From: an uncultured Lachnospiraceae bacterium
GTDB lineage: Bacteria > Bacillota > Clostridia > Lachnospirales > Lachnospiraceae
DNA length: 63,909 nucleotides
Direction: 5' to 3'
NCBI GenBank assembly: GCA_910587045.1
Contig: CAJULG010000006.1
Coordinates: forward strand, 81,638 to 145,546
Numbering within the stretch: the stretch's first letter is position 1; every line of letters begins with the position of its first letter. This document shows, in pieces, positions 51,609 through 61,258 of the stretch. Made by a program: the position numbers and the translations under genes. Under the pieces are notes generated by a model. It worked only from the letters and a program-made list of their open reading frames with translations. It searched no databases and was not told the origin of the DNA.

Positions 51609-53730
51609 CCACGTCCCCCCTTTGCTGCTGATGATACAGATGGCAGTATAACCCTTCCTGTCTCATCAGCTGTTCATGGGTGTCATATTCTACAAGACTG
51701 CCCTTATCAATCACCATTATCTTCTGCGCATCCTTCAGGGTGGAGAGTCTGTGTGCAATAATCAACACCGTTCTTCCTTTGCAGATTTCTTTCAGATTAT
51801 TCTGTATGATACGTTCCGATTCATAGTCTAGTGCCGATGTCGCTTCATCAAAGATCAGAATCCTTGGATTGGCAAGAATGGCTCTTGCAATGGCAACACG
51901 CTGTTTCTGCCCGCCGGACAGTCCCATCCCCTTCTCTCCAATAATTGTTTCATACCCATTCGGCAGTTCCAGAATAAAATCATGCGCACCGGCAATTTTC
52001 GCACAATGAATGATCTGCTCCATACTTGCTGTTGGATCGTGGATGGAAATATTTTCTGCCACCGTTCCGTTAAACATAAAATTCTCCTGCAATACTACGC
52101 CGATCTGTTTCCGGAGCATGGCCGGATTCACAAGGGAAATATCCATACCGTCTATCGAGATTTTTCCGCCCTCCGGTATGTACAGCCTTTGTATCAATTT
52201 TGAAATCGTACTTTTTCCTGAACCGCTTCGTCCTACCACGCCGACTATTGTTCCCGGTTCTATCTCAAAGCTCATGCCTTTTATAACCTCTCCACCCTGT
52301 GGATTGTATCTGAAATGAACCTTATCAAATACAATTTTGCCATTGATCTTAGGCATTGCTGCCTGATTTGTATTTAATACAGGTTCCGGTGCCGTATTAA
52401 ATATATCTCCGATGCGTTTTACAGATAAGGATGCCTGTTGGTACTCCTGCCAGAGTTGCACAAGCCTTAAGACCGGCCCGCTTACCCTGCCGGAAAGCAT
52501 CCGGAAGGCTACAAGCTGCCCAACAGAAAAGTTGCCATCCATCACCGCTTTTGCCCCAAAGAATAAAATAAGCAGATCAAATACCTTCTGAATAAACTGT
52601 CCGGTTGTCCCTGCATTCGCTGAAACCATGGATGTCCGGTAGCCTGCCTTAACATAATCCGACTGCAGATCTCCCCATTTCTTTTCAAACCTTGGTTCCA
52701 GGGCATAGGCCTTCACCGTCTGTACACCTGTAATGGATTCTACGAGAAAGGACTGCGTGTTTGCACCCGTTTCAAATTTCTCATCCAGTCTTTTTTTGAA
52801 TAAGGGAGTAACAATTGCTGACAATATTGCATAAACAGGAATGGAGCAGAGGACGATCACGGTCAGCATTTTGTCGTAGCAGAAAAGAACTACGATATAA
52901 ACAATGATAAAGACCAGATCGATCATGGAAGAAAGGGGTGTCCCGGTCAGGAAATTCCGGATGCTGTCAAGCTCTCTTACTCTTGCCACTGTTTCTCCCA
53001 CCCGTCTTGACTCAAAATATTTTAACGGAAGGGCAAATAAATGTTTAAATAACTTATAGCTTAACATGACATCAATCCGATTTGTGGTATGGGTAAATAC
53101 ATAGTTCTTGGAAATTCCCAGTATCAACTCATACACATATACGATGGAGATACCGATCACGATCACATTTAAAGTAGATATGCTTCGATGGACCAGTACC
53201 TTATCTACGACCACCTGCGTCATGACAGGGGTTAATATTCCTAATATCTGAATGATAAAGACCGCCAGGAGAACCTGAAGAAATTCCTTTTTGAACTTTA
53301 ATATTGTCGGGATAAACCACTTAAAACTGAATACAGCCTCTCTGTCCACAATTCCTTTCTTTGTAATAAGGATTGCTGTTCCATCCCAGATTCCAGCAAG
53401 TTCTTCCTTTGATAACACCTCCGGTTGAATCTTATCCGGAAACAAAACCATGAAATTCTCTTCCTGAGACTTTGCAATGATAAAGAACCCGTTCTTGTTA
53501 TCCTTCGCTATGATCGGTGCTGTTATATGCCCCAGTTTATTGATGTTCAGGCGGCAAAGCTTTGCTCTCATTTTTAATGCCTTTGCTGAATGGATAATCT
53601 CAATCTCTCCGACGTTCTGTCCCGCATCAAGAACAGCCAGGTTATCCGCCTGTTCTTTCGTTATTGGAATCCCATGGAATTTCATTACTATTATAAAACA
53701 GGCCAGACCGCTATCCTGTGTTTTTTCCAT
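51601..53730 (-). CDS. HlyB-like ABC exporter for an RTX protein
   Basis: The 709-residue protein starts at the ATG at 53730 (AGGGAG upstream). The N-terminal 120 residues are a C39-like domain in which the catalytic cysteine position is Ser (DSGLACF) and the catalytic His is missing, as in HlyB, so it does not cleave a leader. Membrane segments follow (about 150-420), with the HlyB-like blocks VVDKVLVHRSISTLNVIVIGIS and LKYFESRRVGETVARVRELD. The ATPase has GRSGSGKSTISKL and LSGGQKQRVAIARAIL. The cargo is probably the RTX protein of the preceding gene. Confidence 0.95.
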   Translation of the reverse strand: MEKTQDSGLACFIIVMKFHGIPITKEQADNLAVLDAGQNVGEIEIIHSAKALKMRAKLCRLNINKLGHITAPIIAKDNKNGFFIIAKSQEENFMVLFPDKIQPEVLSKEELAGIWDGTAILITKKGIVDREAVFSFKWFIPTILKFKKEFLQVLLAVFIIQILGILTPVMTQVVVDKVLVHRSISTLNVIVIGISIVYVYELILGISKNYVFTHTTNRIDVMLSYKLFKHLFALPLKYFESRRVGETVARVRELDSIRNFLTGTPLSSMIDLVFIIVYIVVLFCYDKMLTVIVLCSIPVYAILSAIVTPLFKKRLDEKFETGANTQSFLVESITGVQTVKAYALEPRFEKKWGDLQSDYVKAGYRTSMVSANAGTTGQFIQKVFDLLILFFGAKAVMDGNFSVGQLVAFRMLSGRVSGPVLRLVQLWQEYQQASLSVKRIGDIFNTAPEPVLNTNQAAMPKINGKIVFDKVHFRYNPQGGEVIKGMSFEIEPGTIVGVVGRSGSGKSTISKLIQRLYIPEGGKISIDGMDISLVNPAMLRKQIGVVLQENFMFNGTVAENISIHDPTASMEQIIHCAKIAGAHDFILELPNGYETIIGEKGMGLSGGQKQRVAIARAILANPRILIFDEATSALDYESERIIQNNLKEICKGRTVLIIAHRLSTLKDAQKIMVIDKGSLVEYDTHEQLMRQEGLYCHLYHQQQRGDVDG

Positions 53731-53752
53731 TGCTTTTCTCCCTTGCAAATCA

Positions 53753-53778
53753 GTGCAGCAGCACTTAAGCTGCTGCAC
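53753..53778 (-). other. Intercistronic hairpin between the toxin and the exporter
   Basis: The 10-base arms GTGCAGCAGC and GCTGCTGCAC are perfect complements around ACTTAA. It lies between the RTX stop at 53800 and the exporter start at 53730. No T-run follows on the minus strand, so it may stabilise the toxin message or set a stoichiometric drop into the exporter genes, as seen between hlyA and hlyB, rather than end transcription. Confidence 0.65.
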
Positions 53779-53799
53779 CCTTAAAATTAGTATCCTTTA

Positions 53800-56700
53800 T
53801 TATCCTTGTGTATCAACCAGCAGCTGACCGGCAAACACACTTTCTTCTTCCGTCTTTGTCAGATCCATTGTATCGGAAATAGCATCTCCGGCTCCGAATG
53901 CTGCCATATTCTCCGTCAGCACCATGACCTGGATATCCGTCTGCTCCATGATCACATCACTTTCTTCCCGGATGCTCACACTGCCGGATACATCAAACAA
54001 CAATTCAGTTCCGGCATCTGTAACAGTCTCCGGTGTCATGCCCTCATTCTCATAAAGTGCTGTCAGCATTTCAGCCATATTCTGTGCTGCCTCATCTTCC
54101 GGAATGGTTTCCGTAAATTCCCCGGTCCCGGTATCCACCGTACCCGTTACACCGTCTTCAAATGTGAAGGTATAATTATCAGACTCGAAACCTTTGATCG
54201 TAAGCGTATCACTTTCTCCTGCAAGCTCTGCCCTGAGGTCGCCGTTCTCCAGCTTATTGAATGTGACCTCATTCTGATTTACACCCTTAAACACGATCTG
54301 GTTCCTGCCTTCCCTGTCCTCAACGGTATCCTGTCCGTCGCCTCTTCCAAAGAGATAGGTGTCATCTCCGGCTCCGCCTGCAAGATGATCATTCCCGGTT
54401 CCTCCTGCCAGCACATCGTCCCCGGCTCCACCGGTCAGATGGTCATTCCCGCCGTCGCCAAACAGGGTAATTCCTTCATCGCTCCATGCTGCCATCCAGT
54501 CGTCATATTCCGTTGCATGGACCTGATGGATCGGATTGTCTGCATCCTCACAGGCATATCGTGTTCCATCTGCAAAGCTTACATTGAATTTCCTGCTTTC
54601 TTCTGATGTAAAATATCCCTGGATCACAAGCCTGTCCTCTGTATCTGCAAAGGTTATGGTCAGGTCATTCCAGTTCGTCCGGTAAGCGGTCAGCTGGTCC
54701 GCACGAAGTCCGTTTCCGAACTGAATGGTATTGATGCCTTCGCTGTCCCGGATCGTATCGGTTCCATAGCCCTTGTTGAAGATATAGGTATCATTGCCGG
54801 CTCCGCCATACAGGAAGTCATTTCCTTCCCCGCCGTCCAGGACGTCATTGCCGCCATTGCCGTGAAGCTGATCCTCTCCGGCTCCGCCATAAAGGTGGTC
54901 TGCACCGTTTCCGCCATTGATGTTATCATTCCCATCCTGGCCCTTCAGTGTTACACCCCGGTCATCCATAGCCTGCATGTAATCGCCGCCTTCTGTCCCG
55001 TATACGGTTCTTAACGGGCTGTTTCCTGCGGCCGCGTGGACTTTTCCGCCTCCATTAAAGGTCAGGTAGAAGTTCCGGTTTGCTTCTGCGGTAAAGAAGC
55101 CTTCAATGACCAGCTTGTCTTCCGAGCCCTCAAACTCAATGGTCATGTCATTCCAGTTGGTACGGCTGGCCTTTACCTGTGACTGTCCATATCCGTATAT
55201 TTCAATGGTATTTATCCCTTCTCCGTCTCCGATGGTGTCGGTTCCGTATCCCTTTTTGAAAATGTATGTATCATCGCCGGCTCCGCCATAGAGGAAATCG
55301 CTGCCTTCCCCGCCGTCCAGGACATCACTGCCGCCATTGCCCGTGATCCTGTCGTCGCCTTTGCCGCCATACAGATAGTCATTCCCGTCGCTTCCAACGA
55401 GCTGGTCGTTTCCATCCTGTCCGATCTTGGTGATCCCATCCTGATATATGGAAGGCATGTATTCACTTCCGTCTGTTCCGTAAATGGTTCTGAGCGGGCT
55501 GTCCTCGGCTGCTGCTTCTGTTACGGTTCCGTCTGCAAACACAAGGGTAAAGTTCCTTGCTTCTTCATTGATGCAGTAATTCTTGATCGTCAGGGTGTCC
55601 TCGAATCCGTCAAAGGTGATCCGCAGGTCATTCCAGCTGGAACGGTATGCTTTAATCCCTTCTGCTGTAAAACCGTCTCCGAAGATGATGGTGTTCTTTC
55701 CCTCACTGTCCAGGATGGAATCCTTTCCGCTTCCCGGCCGGAAGAAATAGACGTCATCCCCGCTTCCGCCATCCAGGAAGTCATCCCCGGCCCCGCCATC
55801 GATATAATCATTTCCGGCTCCGCCATTGATATAGTCAGCCCCGGCTCCGCCGCTGATATAATCACTGCCGTCTTCTCCAAAGATGGCGTCATTGCCGGAA
55901 TCTCCAAAGATCCTGTCATTTCCGCTTCCCGCAAGGATCCGGTCTCCCTCGCTGCCTGCAAAGATAAATTCATTCTCTTCACTGCCGGTCATGTAATCAT
56001 ACTGATCCGTTCCGGTAACAAGACCTTCCTTATCCCCTGTAAGTTGTTCCTTCAGGCGGAAGGTTTCTTCTCCGATCTGGATATAGTAGCTGTCCGGATT
56101 CTGTCCAAAACCACTGATGATAAGCCTGTCTCCGGAAGCCTTCGCAGTAATGACAGCCTCCTCCCCGGCCTGTACGATCGTCAGATCGGATAAGGTAAAA
56201 TCCTTAATCCGGATGGTTGTGATCCCGGCCTCATCGCTGATGACATCCGTTCCGTAATTCCTGCCGAATATATAGGTATCATCCCCGGCCCCGCCGTAGA
56301 GAAGATCATCGCCTTCGCCGCCATCCAGGACATCGTCTCCCTCTCCGCCGTGGAGGATGTCATTGCCGGTTCCGGCATGCGTGGTGTCGCTGCCCTGGTT
56401 TCCGTAGATAATGTCATCTCCATCACTGCCCTGGATGGTGTCGTCCCCCTCAAAGCCAAACATAAGAGAATCTTCCACGACTGCCTTCAGCACATCATCG
56501 CTGCTGTCCCCGTAGATATACCGGAACGGACTGTCTTTATCCGTTACATGCATCTTGATGCCGCCGTCAAACTCAAGGTCATAATCACTGTATTTCCCGT
56601 CCCTGCAGAAATCTTTAATGACAAGGGTATCATCCGTTCCCTTGATCCGGATGGTCACATCATATTCCCCGGTTCCGTTAACCAGGATGTCTGTCGGCTT

Positions 56701-59535
56701 CAGACCTTGGAAGCGGAGGGTGTTAGTGCCACTGTCATCAATAATGACATCTTTTCCATAACCTTTTCCAAAAACATAAGTGTCATTTCCTTCGCCGCCA
56801 TAGAGAATATCATCTCCGGCTCCGCCATCCAGTACATCGTTGCCGGAATCTCCATAGAGGATGTCATTACCGGAACCGCCAGAGATTGTATCGTTGCCAG
56901 CGCCTCCAACAAGCAGGTCATTTCCGTTGCCGCCGGAGATCGTGTCATCGCCTCCGTTGCCATAGATGATGTCGGCTATATTGGTACCATTCAGGTAATT
57001 GCCCTCCTCATTGCCCCGGATGGCTCCGTATACGGAGGAATCGATCAATTCCATATATTCCGGGGCTGCTTTGCTAAAGTAATCCCGGACATCACGAAAG
57101 ATCTCATAGCTTTCCTGCACGTTGGAGCCAAAGTAACCAAGATAGGCACAGATGTCAGAGAATTCCCGTTCTGACAGAAGACCGGATTGCAGGGAGGTAT
57201 ACAAATATACCTGAAAAAGCCCTGTATGAAAGGAAACTCCACCATCTTCCTTATACATAATGATCTTATCCAGATGTGTGGTGATCCTGCTCCCGATCAT
57301 AGCAAAACAGTACATCTCTACAATCTGCTCATATACATTCTCAAGGATCGGCGCCGCAGCCGAATTCGGATCAGCCCCGTTCACGCCCATAAAGTCCTCT
57401 CCCATGAATTTCTCTATTACCGCCAGCTTCTTTGCACTGAAGCACGTTCCTCTGCTTCCTTCTTCTACCATATCTGTTTCGCAGATAACATCCAGAATCC
57501 TCTGCACCAGACGAATCCTTGTATCATTGTCCGTCTCTGATACGAACTGCTCGACCAGTCCCTGGAGTACCCCGGTTTCGTCCAGTGCCATTGCATTGTG
57601 GAGTGAATTTACATGTCCATAGCTTCTGACATCCGGCAGACCATTTACCGCTTCCGATATCCCTGTGATAAACGTCTCCACGGTATCGAACAGATCAGAT
57701 GCCACCCACAGCTCCCCTATGCTGCCTTCCCGGTCATCTTCATATACGAAGGTTGCGGTATTGCCGATCAGCGCCTCCGTCCCCGTGGTTAAATTGGCCG
57801 CCTCATAATTCAGCCGTATCTCCTTGATTCCCATTTCTGCCAGGGTCTTCAACTCTCCGCCCTCTGATATACCGTTACTGTTTGCATCCGTCCACAACCG
57901 CAGGCTGTTAAATATTGCATCCTGACTGTCAATCACACCATCCCCGTTTGTATCGTACTGGGCAAGTGCTTCAAATCCGTTGGACGCCCGGCTTCCATCT
58001 GCCAGTAAATGATAATCGCCAAATACCTCCCTGCCATCGTCAATCCTTCCGTTTCCATTCAGATCCAATGCCAGAATCGCATCCCGGTTTGTCCAGTTGA
58101 TCTTCTCTGCAAATCCGTCACAGTTTAAGTCAAAATAGGTACCGTATTTCTTGCTTTCGATGTTGAAACCGTCTCCATCCATATCCAGGATCAGCGGATC
58201 GACACGCACCCGTGCGGCAGTGGCATCGCCAAACAGGTCTGCCCAGCTGGTACCGAACCAGTCGCAGATATCGTTCCAGGTAGTCATCATCCTGTCCAGA
58301 GCATCCATTCTGAAATCCAGAGTAGCACCATACATATCAATCAGATTTGCAAGACCATCAATTATGGAAGGAAGAATATGCTCCTGCATAAGTTGAGAAT
58401 CATTAAATATTGCATCCGCCGGTAAAACTGTAAGTGCAAAGGTAAGCAAAAACGGATTGGTCACTGTCAACAGGATTCCGTCTTGTATTCCAACGCTTAT
58501 TACATTTGCACACATCAATCCGACAATCATCTTTTCTGCGTCATTTAATCCCTGAATATCCTCATAGATACCAGATATCAGTTCTGAATTTCCACCTGAA
58601 ATACTATCAATCGACTGAGTAAGATGTGACACTGATCTTTCAAAGTTTCCCATATCCGTCATGTCCAGGCTTCCATTTTCATCAAAATTCAGAAAGCATA
58701 AATCATGCTTAAGCGCCAGCATAAAATAGTTTCCGTTATAATCCTGCGGATTCTTTGAGGATACGGAATGAAAATTCTCATTCTCATACCGGTTCAGCAG
58801 ACCGCCAATGAAGCTCCATTGATAATGGGTGATCTTACTTCCATTGCTTTGTATTTCTGCTGCATGAGCCTCCAGATACTCCTCCGAATTGCCGGGGCCA
58901 TCCAGATTGTAAAGCTGAAGAATCCGATCGAGCATACTCTCCGGCGCAGTCAGCCCTGCATGGACTGCCAGATTCCCGCCTAAAGAATGACCGGCAAAGA
59001 CGTAGCTGTCATACTGCGTGGACAGCCCGGAAATGTAACGGATATATTCCTCTGCATCTGACTGTTGATCTGTGGCTATGGAATCCAGCAATCCAAAATC
59101 CGCCTTTAACCAGTCCAGATAAAACTGATTGGCATCGGTATTCTCACTTCCACGGAAGGCGACAATAGCATTTCCCTCCGATGTCTCGATCATACAGGCA
59201 TACATTCCTGTGGTACTGTTGTTGTCTCTTACATCAACTACCTTCCAGGAGGAGCAGGGTGAAACCCCATTCCGTATATCTTCGAACATCTGCTGAGCAG
59301 CGGCCCTGCGGTCAGAGGTGATCGCGTCGGTGTCGTCTTTGTACTGATCCATGAACCTCTTTTCAATTTCTCTCCCCCTAGTAGAATTCATTATATCCTG
59401 CATATCAGTGTAGTCTTTTATATCATCACTAATAATATCCATATATGCTATCAGTGTAGCTAACTGTATTTCCTTATCTGAGTATGTTGTATACTCCTTA
59501 TTTTCTTTTTCTTCATTTCTACCATTGTTTTGCAT
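53800..59535 (-). CDS. Large RTX protein with N-terminal lipase-like domain
   Basis: The 1911-residue protein has three parts. Residues about 85-280 form an alpha/beta-hydrolase domain (DUF2974/lipase-like): AIVAFRGSEN, GHSLGGNLAVHAG with nucleophile S184, NLDGPG with D212 and a candidate His near 277. A calcium-loop region (about 445-640) has LDMDGDGFN, FDLNCDGFAEK and LDLNGNGRIDDGREVFGD. From about 845 to 1790 there are six RTX blocks (GGxGxDxLx repeats), each followed by a hemolysin-type calcium-related domain. The C-terminus is acidic and lacks glycine repeats, as expected for a type I secretion signal. The start ATG lies inside the last codons of the lipoprotein gene at 59519. Long plus-strand ORFs here are shadows of the repeats. 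Confidence 0.93.
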   Translation of the reverse strand: MQNNGRNEEKENKEYTTYSDKEIQLATLIAYMDIISDDIKDYTDMQDIMNSTRGREIEKRFMDQYKDDTDAITSDRRAAAQQMFEDIRNGVSPCSSWKVVDVRDNNSTTGMYACMIETSEGNAIVAFRGSENTDANQFYLDWLKADFGLLDSIATDQQSDAEEYIRYISGLSTQYDSYVFAGHSLGGNLAVHAGLTAPESMLDRILQLYNLDGPGNSEEYLEAHAAEIQSNGSKITHYQWSFIGGLLNRYENENFHSVSSKNPQDYNGNYFMLALKHDLCFLNFDENGSLDMTDMGNFERSVSHLTQSIDSISGGNSELISGIYEDIQGLNDAEKMIVGLMCANVISVGIQDGILLTVTNPFLLTFALTVLPADAIFNDSQLMQEHILPSIIDGLANLIDMYGATLDFRMDALDRMMTTWNDICDWFGTSWADLFGDATAARVRVDPLILDMDGDGFNIESKKYGTYFDLNCDGFAEKINWTNRDAILALDLNGNGRIDDGREVFGDYHLLADGSRASNGFEALAQYDTNGDGVIDSQDAIFNSLRLWTDANSNGISEGGELKTLAEMGIKEIRLNYEAANLTTGTEALIGNTATFVYEDDREGSIGELWVASDLFDTVETFITGISEAVNGLPDVRSYGHVNSLHNAMALDETGVLQGLVEQFVSETDNDTRIRLVQRILDVICETDMVEEGSRGTCFSAKKLAVIEKFMGEDFMGVNGADPNSAAAPILENVYEQIVEMYCFAMIGSRITTHLDKIIMYKEDGGVSFHTGLFQVYLYTSLQSGLLSEREFSDICAYLGYFGSNVQESYEIFRDVRDYFSKAAPEYMELIDSSVYGAIRGNEEGNYLNGTNIADIIYGNGGDDTISGGNGNDLLVGGAGNDTISGGSGNDILYGDSGNDVLDGGAGDDILYGGEGNDTYVFGKGYGKDVIIDDSGTNTLRFQGLKPTDILVNGTGEYDVTIRIKGTDDTLVIKDFCRDGKYSDYDLEFDGGIKMHVTDKDSPFRYIYGDSSDDVLKAVVEDSLMFGFEGDDTIQGSDGDDIIYGNQGSDTTHAGTGNDILHGGEGDDVLDGGEGDDLLYGGAGDDTYIFGRNYGTDVISDEAGITTIRIKDFTLSDLTIVQAGEEAVITAKASGDRLIISGFGQNPDSYYIQIGEETFRLKEQLTGDKEGLVTGTDQYDYMTGSEENEFIFAGSEGDRILAGSGNDRIFGDSGNDAIFGEDGSDYISGGAGADYINGGAGNDYIDGGAGDDFLDGGSGDDVYFFRPGSGKDSILDSEGKNTIIFGDGFTAEGIKAYRSSWNDLRITFDGFEDTLTIKNYCINEEARNFTLVFADGTVTEAAAEDSPLRTIYGTDGSEYMPSIYQDGITKIGQDGNDQLVGSDGNDYLYGGKGDDRITGNGGSDVLDGGEGSDFLYGGAGDDTYIFKKGYGTDTIGDGEGINTIEIYGYGQSQVKASRTNWNDMTIEFEGSEDKLVIEGFFTAEANRNFYLTFNGGGKVHAAAGNSPLRTVYGTEGGDYMQAMDDRGVTLKGQDGNDNINGGNGADHLYGGAGEDQLHGNGGNDVLDGGEGNDFLYGGAGNDTYIFNKGYGTDTIRDSEGINTIQFGNGLRADQLTAYRTNWNDLTITFADTEDRLVIQGYFTSEESRKFNVSFADGTRYACEDADNPIHQVHATEYDDWMAAWSDEGITLFGDGGNDHLTGGAGDDVLAGGTGNDHLAGGAGDDTYLFGRGDGQDTVEDREGRNQIVFKGVNQNEVTFNKLENGDLRAELAGESDTLTIKGFESDNYTFTFEDGVTGTVDTGTGEFTETIPEDEAAQNMAEMLTALYENEGMTPETVTDAGTELLFDVSGSVSIREESDVIMEQTDIQVMVLTENMAAFGAGDAISDTMDLTKTEEESVFAGQLLVDTQG

Positions 59536-60307
59536 CTTCTCTTATCTCCTCCATTATTTTTGTAAACTCTTCATAACTAAGACTTTTCTCCTGTTCACCT
59601 CCTAAAAAGTGAATGTATCCTTTCTTTCCGTTTTTTACTCCAGATGCATATTGCTCAAAAATATAGGTCATTGTACTTCCGTCAAGTTCGTAACGTTCAC
59701 TAAATTCTGATTTTACCAATTCCAAATCCTCTTTTGTTATTATAAATATATCCAGTCTGCATTCTCCTATTTCAATAATTGATAATAATCTTTCATAAAT
59801 AGATTTGTCGGTATCCAAAAGAATATCCTGTGAAAGATATAACTTAAATTTAGGATTTTGATCCTCCTCATCTACTAAATTATTATATTCTTCAATAGTA
59901 ATATTTGTATTTGTTATTGTATTTTCACTATTCGATAGGTATAGTCTTGTAGAAAGATAATAATCACAGGAAATTTCACCTAACTGTTCCTCTACCAGTG
60001 CTTTGTACTGTGATGCAACTATTGATTCGATATACAGATCATAATCATATTCACTCCCTTCCACATTATAAACAGCCTCAAAAATTATTTCTGGATTATT
60101 AACCGGTGATACATTAACTTTATAACTGCTTCCCTTAACATTGAACACATCCCCCCTTACCTGAAACTCTTCTCCATATTTGTCTTCCAGTGTTTGCTCG
60201 GCATACTCTATCATATCCTTCCTGGTATATACCTTTTTACATCCGCTTAAGGACAATATCAATGCAAGAATCAGCATCACAAGCAAGCATGTTTTCCTTT
60301 TCCCCAT
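59519..60307 (-). CDS. Lipoprotein, immunity-like, adjacent to the toxin (copy 1)
   Basis: The 262-residue protein has a lipoprotein signal (MLILALILSLSGCKK, lipid Cys at 23) and the shared block RKDMIEYAEQTLEDKYGEEFQVRGDVFN, followed by a variable middle and the shared end LSYEEFTKIMEEIREDAKQW. Its stop codon lies 17 bases inside the RTX gene, so translation is coupled. Lipoproteins next to lipase toxins often guard the cell from their own toxin. That is inference here. It is the last of four tandem paralogs. Confidence 0.82.
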   Translation of the reverse strand: MGKRKTCLLVMLILALILSLSGCKKVYTRKDMIEYAEQTLEDKYGEEFQVRGDVFNVKGSSYKVNVSPVNNPEIIFEAVYNVEGSEYDYDLYIESIVASQYKALVEEQLGEISCDYYLSTRLYLSNSENTITNTNITIEEYNNLVDEEDQNPKFKLYLSQDILLDTDKSIYERLLSIIEIGECRLDIFIITKEDLELVKSEFSERYELDGSTMTYIFEQYASGVKNGKKGYIHFLGGEQEKSLSYEEFTKIMEEIREDAKQW

Positions 60308-60354
60308 TGTTTACCTCTTCCTTCATAAACTTTATATCTAACTATATTTCCATA

Positions 60355-60411
60355 ATCCGAATATGTAATATAATCCTGAGTTTCCTCTTCATTTTTACCA
60401 TTGTTTTGCAT
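60355..60411 (-). pseudogene. Remnant of the RTX toxin 5' end after lipoprotein copy 2
   Basis: An ATG at 60411, overlapping the end of copy 2 exactly as the RTX gene overlaps copy 1, opens the frame MQNNGKNEEETQDYITYSD. This matches the RTX start (MQNNGRNEEKENKEYTTYSD) with the same spacing, then diverges. It is too short to be a gene and marks where a toxin gene once followed. Confidence 0.85.
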
Positions 60412-61183
60412 CTTCTCTTATTACCTCCATCTTTTCTGTAAATTCCTCATAACTAAGTTTCTCTTTCTGCGATCCTCCCATAAAATGTATGTACCCTTTC
60501 TTTCTATTAATGGATTCCCCATCATATTCATCATAAATATAAGACATCGTACTCCCATCAAGATCATATCGTTCACTAAGTTCCGTTTTTACTAATTCCA
60601 AATCCTCTTCCATTAGAATAAAAATATCAACCCTCCCCTCGCGAATCTCCATTATGGATAATATTGTTTCATATATATACTCATCTGATTTTTCAAGGAT
60701 ATCCTTTGAAAAATACAGAAAATAATCAGGCTCCTGAAACATTTCCTCGGTTATATCATTAAATTCTTCAATCGTTATATCCGTATTTGTAATCGGATTT
60801 TCTCTCTTATCCCAATGTATTTTTACTTGCAGATAATAATCACAGGAAAGTTCCTCTAATTCTTTCTCTGCTAATTCCTTATATTGAGATGCTACAAGAG
60901 CCTCAATATAATAATCAAGAGAAGCTTTACTTCCTGCAGCATTATAGCCAACTTCAAATATTATTTCTGGATTATTGACTGGTGATACATTAGCGCTATA
61001 ACTACTCCCTCTAACATTGAACACATCTCCCCTTACCTGAAACTCCTCTCCATATTTGTCTTCCAGCGTTTGCTCTGCATACTCTATCATATCTTTCTTG
61101 GTATATACCTTTTTACATCCACTTAAGGAAAATACCAAAGCAAGAATCAGCATCACAAACAAGCATGTTTTCCTTTTCCTCAT
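60395..61183 (-). CDS. Lipoprotein, immunity-like (copy 2)
   Basis: The 262-residue protein has the lipobox LSLSGCKK and the shared N-terminal block, diverges in the middle (about 90-230), and ends LSYEEFTEKMEVIREDAKQW. Its end overlaps the toxin-head remnant ATG at 60411. It is closest to copies 3 and 4 in layout and is part of a head-to-tail array with units of about 860-876 bases. Confidence 0.8.
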   Translation of the reverse strand: MRKRKTCLFVMLILALVFSLSGCKKVYTKKDMIEYAEQTLEDKYGEEFQVRGDVFNVRGSSYSANVSPVNNPEIIFEVGYNAAGSKASLDYYIEALVASQYKELAEKELEELSCDYYLQVKIHWDKRENPITNTDITIEEFNDITEEMFQEPDYFLYFSKDILEKSDEYIYETILSIMEIREGRVDIFILMEEDLELVKTELSERYDLDGSTMSYIYDEYDGESINRKKGYIHFMGGSQKEKLSYEEFTEKMEVIREDAKQW

Positions 61184-61198
61184 TGTTTACCTCTTCCT

Positions 61199-61258
61199 TT
61201 ATAAACCTCTATAATATTCATATATGTAATCATCATTACTTCTACTTTCGTTTTGCAT
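61199..61258 (-). pseudogene. Remnant of the RTX toxin 5' end after lipoprotein copy 3
   Basis: The frame from ATG 61258 reads MQNESRSNDDYIYEYYRGL before a stop. It keeps MQN and a Ser/Asn/acid-rich region like the RTX start but is more worn than the other two. It overlaps the end of copy 3 (DAKRK) in the same way. Confidence 0.65.

Noticed and set aside
53806..58396. Many plus-strand and alternate-frame ORFs opposite the RTX gene
   Set aside because: They follow the repetitive Gly-Asp codons of the RTX blocks and have no ribosome binding sites. They are shadows of the real gene.
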